From an uncultured Balneolaceae bacterium (GTDB lineage Bacteria; Bacteroidota; Rhodothermia; Balneolales; Balneolaceae), in assembly GCA_938003885.1 (NCBI GenBank), contig CALKWT010000100.1, forward strand, positions 1 through 37,166: 37,166 bases of DNA, read 5' to 3'. Shown here in pieces: positions 33,167 to 37,166 of the stretch. The position numbers were made by a program, and so were the translations under genes. How positions within the stretch are numbered: position 1 is the stretch's first letter; each line of letters begins with the position of its first letter. Under the pieces are notes generated by a model, which did no database searches, was not told where the DNA came from, and saw only the letters and a program-made list of their open reading frames with translations.

Positions 33167-33195
33167 TTTACAAGTATTTAATTTAATGTTATATA
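33167..33195 (+). promoter_or_regulatory. Possible promoter of the collagen-like lipoprotein gene
   Basis: TTTACA, a 17-base spacer and TATATA lie about 138 bases upstream of the ATG at 33333. The 283-base divergent gap must also hold the promoter of the RND set, which I could not place. The match is only moderate. Confidence 0.27.
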
Positions 33196-33332
33196 AGGCA
33201 ATGAAGCACCCGGCAATCTACTTTGTTTAGATCCGTTCAATAACATTTTTATATGACGATCGTATCTACATTCATATCCGCATCACGTAATTCATTACAT
33301 TCAAACATCTAAAGACAAAACCCCTTGTAGCT

Positions 33333-33863
33333 ATGAAGAACAGTTTACACTACCTCCCTTTGATTTTACTCTCCTTGCTTTTGCTCAACTCCTGCGGACG
33401 ACGTGGACCGGTGGGTCCCCAGGGTCCTCCCGGCATCGATGGCGCAGAACTGCTCCCTGCCTCTTTCGAATTTAATGTAGATCTTCTGCAAGAAAATGGA
33501 TTTGAAGATTTTGGAGACATTCCGAATGAAATAGATGTTATTCCAGAAGACGTTCTCCTCGCCTTTGTCCTGGAAGACGAAACCCAGGAGGGTGAGGAAG
33601 TGTGGAGACAATTGCCACTAATCGAATTCAGGGAGCGGGGAACTGTCGCTATAAATTTCGATTTCACCGTTTGGGATATCAGGATTTTTATGGAGGCGAA
33701 CTATCCTCTTCAAAGTGAGGATGGCTATCAGGGATTGCTGATTCGTGCGGTTCATATCCCAGCCAATTATTTAGCCAAAATGAAACCAGGGGCACTCGCC
33801 ACCATCCAGAACCCCAATGAGGTAGCCAAATTCCTGGGGATGGAAATCATTTCTTTGCCATAA
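33333..33863 (+). CDS. Small lipoprotein with collagen-like Gly-X-Y stretch
   Basis: Predicted surface or periplasmic lipoprotein of 176 residues, function unknown. The signal MKNSLHYLPLILLSLLLLNSC ends in a lipobox with C21. Immediately after it come six Gly-X-Y triplets (GRR GPV GPQ GPP GID GAE, residues 22-39), a short collagen-like stem. The rest is acidic with a folded domain of mixed beta character (for example GTVAINFDFTVWDIRIFM). Six triplets are too few for a stable triple helix on their own but such stems are common in Bacteroidota lipoproteins where a C-terminal globular domain is held away from the membrane. The ATG at 33333 lacks a strong Shine-Dalgarno. It is transcribed away from the RND genes. 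Confidence 0.78.
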   Translation: MKNSLHYLPLILLSLLLLNSCGRRGPVGPQGPPGIDGAELLPASFEFNVDLLQENGFEDFGDIPNEIDVIPEDVLLAFVLEDETQEGEEVWRQLPLIEFRERGTVAINFDFTVWDIRIFMEANYPLQSEDGYQGLLIRAVHIPANYLAKMKPGALATIQNPNEVAKFLGMEIISLP

Positions 33864-33970
33864 ACCGTTTTAAAATCTGTTGCAAAACCGCTGGGGTAAC
33901 ATGGGATCACGCTCATGCAGCGGTTCAGCCATTACGGCAACGGTTACCTGACTTCAGCACCTTACCCCTG

Positions 33971-34019
33971 TCAGTGAGTACTCTTTCATCAGGATCCTCC
34001 ATCAGAAAGAGTTTACTGA
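33971..34019 (-). terminator. Hairpin in the convergent gap after the GlsB-like gene
   Basis: ACTCTTTC (33980-33987) pairs with GAAAGAGT (34005-34012); after a small internal loop TCAGT (33971-33975) pairs with ACTGA (34015-34019). It lies about 18 bases past the stop of the minus-strand membrane protein gene and about 110 bases past the plus-strand lipoprotein. No T run follows on either strand, so terminator function is uncertain. Confidence 0.28.
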
Positions 34020-34037
34020 TATGAAGGGTATGCTCTT

Positions 34038-34328
34038 TCACACCATCGGATCACGGGCAGCAGATCGGGTCAACAGACCAACGATCACCACGAAGATGAC
34101 CGAACCGATAATTGACCAGATAATCGGAAAACTGTTCCCTCCTACCGATACATTGAAAAGTTCCGGTAAGCCCAGCTGAATACTTAACCATGTGCCCAAC
34201 AGCGCTCCGATAAAGCCTACAACAATGGAGACGATGCAGCCCCCTCTGCTGAATCCTGCAATAGCCTGGCCAATAGATCCGCAAATTCCGGCAATCAGAA
34301 GTAAAATAAAAAATTCAATAAGTCCCAT
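34038..34328 (-). CDS. GlsB/YeaQ/YmgE-family small membrane protein
   Basis: Small inner-membrane protein of 96 residues from the GlsB/YeaQ/YmgE stress-response (formerly transglycosylase-associated) family. Three hydrophobic segments are visible: about 4-24 (FFILLLIAGICGSIGQAI), about 30-52 (GCIVSIVVGFIGALLGTWL) and about 67-88 (PIIWSIIGSVIFVVIVGLL). The glycine-rich GFIGALLGTWL in the second segment is the family mark. Its biochemical role is not established; family members are often induced by envelope or osmotic stress. It is divergent from the mechanosensitive channel gene, which would fit osmotic stress, but that link is only positional. Start is the ATG at 34326-34328. Confidence 0.85.
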   Translation of the reverse strand: MGLIEFFILLLIAGICGSIGQAIAGFSRGGCIVSIVVGFIGALLGTWLSIQLGLPELFNVSVGGNSFPIIWSIIGSVIFVVIVGLLTRSAARDPMV

Positions 34329-34662
34329 AGAATTTCATTTTGAGGAATCCGAATGCAAGTCAGACTCTACAAAAATGCCCAGTTTCATTGCATGCGGATA
34401 AATTACCATGTACAAACTCATTTCGTGATTGTGAACCTATTTCAGTGCTCAGAAGTTCCTGGGTAGCGGAAAATTCATCAATTTTTGGATGAATGGTACC
34501 CCTGTCCTGTATGAAGATTTACATGATAATGGTTTATCAATATTGTATGTTCGTAGAGCGGCTGCAGCAGGGTCCAACTCCCTTTACCATCATAGATCCG
34601 ACCCTTATCAGCAGACTGCTTAAGCACTGCTTGTCATCAAAATAAATTCACGATCGATTAGA
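34329..34662. other. Divergent intergenic region, possible mscS-side promoter
   Basis: This 334-base gap separates the GlsB-like gene (minus) and the channel gene (plus). A candidate plus-strand promoter is TTTACA at 34518-34523, 17 bases, TATTGT at 34541-34546, about 117 bases before the channel ATG. A small AT-rich hairpin, ATTCATC/GATGAAT, is at 34473-34494. No coding frame or RNA gene was seen. Confidence 0.4.
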
Positions 34663-35931
34663 ATGGACAAAATTGAACACTGGATTGATGCATTTCTGGT
34701 AAACTCCGGGGTTTCTGATGAATTTGCAATGTACATACGATTGCTGATCTTGCTGGTTGTTCTGTTTCTCGTCTCAGCCACAGCATTTCTGATCACCAAA
34801 CAGATTGTAATACGTTTAATCTACAAATTTGTACGAAAATCTCCTGTCAAATGGGACGATCTTCTGGCGGAGAAACGGGTGTTTGATCACGTTGCCCATG
34901 TTGTGCCTGCACTTTTTGTCCGATTCCTGGCGCCGGTAATATTCTCGGATTTTACATACATGCTGCCTGTGGTCGAGAAACTCACCGACTCCTACTTAGT
35001 GATCGTAGGAACCATGATTGTCATCGCATTCCTAAAGGTTATTGAATATTGGCTCTCTTCTCATCCCGCCTTTCAGGACAAGCCCCTTGTAAGTTACTTT
35101 CAATTGATCCGTATCATCCTCTATGGAGTTGCTTTCGTTCTGGTTCTATCCATTCTTCTGGATCAGTCGCCTGTCTATTTTCTGAGTGCTTTTGGTGCGA
35201 TGACAGCCATTCTTCTTCTGATATTTCAGAACACAATTCTGGGACTGGTGGCCAGTGTTCAGCTCTCTGCAAATGATTCGATCCGGGTCGGAGATTGGGT
35301 TGAAATGCCTAAATTTAATGCTGACGGAGATGTCATTGAAATTAACCTGAATAATGTCAAAATACAGAATTGGGATAAAACCATAACCACGATTCCCACC
35401 TACCATTTCAACAGTGACAGTTTTAAGAACTGGCGCGGCATGAGGCAGAGCGGAGGCCGCAGAATCAAAAGATCGATCTATATCGATGTCCATACCATCA
35501 AATTTGTAGATCGTGAGTTAAGGGAAAATCTCAAAAAAAATCATCTTATTTCAGGTTTTATAACCGCCAGGCAGAAAGAGATCGATGAGTTTAACCAGAA
35601 GCATGAAATCGACACCTCCCTGCTGATCAATGGAAGGCGCATGACCAATATCGGAGTCTTCAGGGCTTATATCGAGGCATATCTGCGGAGCCATCCCAGA
35701 GTGAAACAAGACGCCAGCATCATGGTCCGGCAACTAGCAGCAGAAAGCCATGGAATCCCTATGGAGATCTACTGTTTCTCAGATACAATTGTGTGGGTGG
35801 AATATGAAAGTTTACAATCGGATATCTTCGATCATCTTTACGCCGCAGCCCGGTTCTTTGAGCTCGATATCTTCCAGAGTCCCAGCGGGAGGGACATCTC
35901 AAATCTGATGCCTTCGCAGGAGAGCAGATAA
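34663..35931 (+). CDS. MscS-family mechanosensitive channel (YbdG-like)
   Basis: Inner-membrane mechanosensitive ion channel of 422 residues that would release solutes on osmotic downshift. Membrane segments are at about 23-47, 77-95, 110-128, 147-165 and 170-192, a five-segment layout like YbdG-type miniconductance channels rather than the three of MscS. The pore helix and beta-domain junction reads GLVASVQLSANDSIRVGDWVEMP (in pieces, residues 194-215), equivalent to the MscS region where the classical NxxSG is degenerate. The cytoplasmic domain runs to the C-terminus with the RxxYIDVHTIKF-type strand and a final alpha/beta domain. The ATG is at 34663; there is no strong Shine-Dalgarno. It converges with the next gene, leaving only 27 bases between stops. 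Confidence 0.9.
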   Translation: MDKIEHWIDAFLVNSGVSDEFAMYIRLLILLVVLFLVSATAFLITKQIVIRLIYKFVRKSPVKWDDLLAEKRVFDHVAHVVPALFVRFLAPVIFSDFTYMLPVVEKLTDSYLVIVGTMIVIAFLKVIEYWLSSHPAFQDKPLVSYFQLIRIILYGVAFVLVLSILLDQSPVYFLSAFGAMTAILLLIFQNTILGLVASVQLSANDSIRVGDWVEMPKFNADGDVIEINLNNVKIQNWDKTITTIPTYHFNSDSFKNWRGMRQSGGRRIKRSIYIDVHTIKFVDRELRENLKKNHLISGFITARQKEIDEFNQKHEIDTSLLINGRRMTNIGVFRAYIEAYLRSHPRVKQDASIMVRQLAAESHGIPMEIYCFSDTIVWVEYESLQSDIFDHLYAAARFFELDIFQSPSGRDISNLMPSQESR

Positions 35932-35958
35932 TTACTAAAAGAGGTACTACATAAATAG

Positions 35959-37166
35959 TTATTTGACAATCATTAGCTTACGTGTTTCCTGAATATCCTC
36001 GGTAATAAAGCGGTAGAAATAGACCCCGCTAGCCAGCCCTGCCGATCTGAAAGGGACTGTATGATACCCCTGTTGATGCGATCCTTCTGCAATGGTCGCT
36101 ACTTTCTGTCCCTGTATATTATAAATCGATAACGATACGTCCATGGTTCGATCAAGATAAAAATTGAAGCGGGTAATATGGTCAAAAGGATTGGGGAAAT
36201 TGTCCATCAAGGTGGTCTGCTGTAACCCCTCCCTCACATTATCCAGATTGATATAGCCCTCTTCTCTGATATATTTGGTGAATTGGTAGTTATACTGATT
36301 CATTCGGGCAATCACTTTCCATTTTATCTGAAACCTTGGGGGTATGATACGCCCCCTCTGCTCAAAGAGGCGTACAATCTGATCGGCAGCCATCTCAAGG
36401 CTGTTTTGACCATTGGCCAGAACCCTCTCGTAAACAGGATGGCTAAAATCCCCCGATATTTCATCCAGCTGAAAAGTGTACTCCACCGGATAATCACTTT
36501 TTGCAGCTTCCCATTCAAACCGGACAGTATCACTGAATGTGGGTGAATATTTAAAATCGCTATACAGCTCCGGACCTGCTAAACTAAAATCGGCTATGGG
36601 ATCCCTGCTTACGACAGGTGTAATTGACATCGGTTCTGTATAATCGGTGTATCCCGCATCGTTGACTCCGCGCAGCCGATATGTGTAACGGATGCCGAGG
36701 ACATGTTCGTCATGGTAAACTCTGGAGGGTGTACGAACGGTAGCCAGAGGCTCAAAGGTTTTCCCGTTGTCTGTGGATCTTTCAATCTCATATCTTACCG
36801 GCTCGGCATATAAATGGTCCCATCGCAAGGTGATCCTGTCTGGTGTGGTGTTGCTGACTGCAAAGCTGAGTATATTTTCAGGAGGAATTCCTTTAAGGAT
36901 TCTCTGTTGCAATTGTGCTTCATAGAGAGAGTGGATTTCAGGCGAAGTTCCCGTAAGCTCAATATGTCCGGCAGGATGGGTAAAGTACCCGGTATTATCC
37001 ACAGTTGCCCGGTTTCCAATGGCATAGTTCTGCCCGACCGGGGGTTTTTGTACCACGATTTTATACTGAGGCGCGCGAACATTCCAGGCTGTGGAGTGAA
37101 CGGCCGACCACCCGTGACTGCTGCCAAGACTGCCTCTGTTGTAGAGGCCGATGGCCGTATTATTTT
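35959..37166 (-). CDS. Secreted beta-helix/FnIII protein with type IX sorting domain (N-terminus beyond window)
   Basis: C-terminal 401 residues of a larger secreted protein; the frame stays open to the window edge, so the GTG at 37054-37056 is not a real start. The first 75 visible residues (LYNRGSLGSSHGWSAVHST, then PPVGQNYAIGNRA) resemble the last turns of a right-handed beta-helix family, often polysaccharide-active, where HGW...WN and PP..QNYAIG blocks recur. A fibronectin type III domain follows (about 105-195: ITLRWDHLYAEPVRYEIERS, YTYRLRGVNDAGYTDYTEP), then a second mixed domain. The last about 80 residues are a type A type-IX sorting signal: NFPNPFDHITRFNF, VSLSIYNIQGQKVATI, GYHTVPFRSAGLASGVYFYRF and a C-terminal KLMIVK. 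Export through T9SS to the cell surface is expected. The catalytic part is not visible. Confidence 0.8.
   Translation of the reverse strand, partial: NNTAIGLYNRGSLGSSHGWSAVHSTAWNVRAPQYKIVVQKPPVGQNYAIGNRATVDNTGYFTHPAGHIELTGTSPEIHSLYEAQLQQRILKGIPPENILSFAVSNTTPDRITLRWDHLYAEPVRYEIERSTDNGKTFEPLATVRTPSRVYHDEHVLGIRYTYRLRGVNDAGYTDYTEPMSITPVVSRDPIADFSLAGPELYSDFKYSPTFSDTVRFEWEAAKSDYPVEYTFQLDEISGDFSHPVYERVLANGQNSLEMAADQIVRLFEQRGRIIPPRFQIKWKVIARMNQYNYQFTKYIREEGYINLDNVREGLQQTTLMDNFPNPFDHITRFNFYLDRTMDVSLSIYNIQGQKVATIAEGSHQQGYHTVPFRSAGLASGVYFYRFITEDIQETRKLMIVK

Noticed and set aside
33886..33925. AACCGCTG/CAGCGGTT inverted arms after the collagen-like lipoprotein
   Set aside because: The 24-base loop and absence of a T run make it weak as a terminator; noted only as a possible structure.
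1..37166. CRISPR arrays, tRNA or rRNA genes, insertion sequences, prophage or attachment sites
   Set aside because: No repeat-spacer pattern, cloverleaf, transposase, integrase or phage-like gene could be seen; the locus looks like ordinary chromosome.

Overview
The window looks like chromosomal DNA of a Gram-negative member of the Bacteroidota/Rhodothermota/Balneolota branch. The signs are a type-IX-secretion C-terminal sorting domain (35959-37166), Wzi-family outer-membrane proteins, many lipobox lipoproteins, a BamD-like lipoprotein, and gene starts that mostly lack a strong Shine-Dalgarno and often use TTG. A Balneolaceae-like host is my best guess; this is inference from style, not from a marker gene. 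No tRNA, rRNA, CRISPR, transposase or phage gene is visible.

Region 1 (1-14942, all minus strand, so transcribed right to left) is a surface-glycan locus built round a nonulosonic acid of the pseudaminic type. In transcription order it reads: Wzz-like chain-length protein, PglK/MsbA-like ABC exporter, PseB, PseC, aldo/keto reductase, short-chain dehydrogenase, SpsF-type cytidylyltransferase, phytanoyl-CoA-dioxygenase-like enzyme, PseG, carbamoyltransferase, PseI, PIG-L deacetylase and a second carbamoyltransferase cut by the window edge. PseB, PseC, PseG and PseI have their signature residues. No PseH acetyltransferase and no glycosyltransferase lies in the window. The extra enzymes suggest a heavily decorated sugar (O-carbamoyl groups, N-deacylation, hydroxylation or redox changes).

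Region 2 (14943-19267) is a divergent promoter region of about 600 bases followed by two tandem, translationally coupled Wzi paralogues on the plus strand, probably the outer-membrane side of the same export system. Region 3 (19268-22775, minus) is a conserved housekeeping operon: polyprenyl synthase, BamD-like lipoprotein, NadD and LD-carboxypeptidase.

Region 4 (23106-33049, minus) holds an unusual 645-residue lipoprotein (Asn-Gly repeat solenoid plus probable propeller) and a drug-efflux-type set in the order RND, membrane-fusion lipoprotein, RND, with no TolC partner. Region 5 (33333-37166) holds a small lipoprotein with a collagen-like stretch, a GlsB/YeaQ-like membrane protein, a YbdG-like mechanosensitive channel, and the C-terminal part of a secreted beta-helix/FnIII protein with a type IX sorting domain.

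The most interesting signals are the decorated nonulosonic acid cluster with two carbamoyltransferases, the solenoid-propeller lipoprotein, the RND-MFP-RND arrangement, and a strong hairpin that splits the glycan operon.
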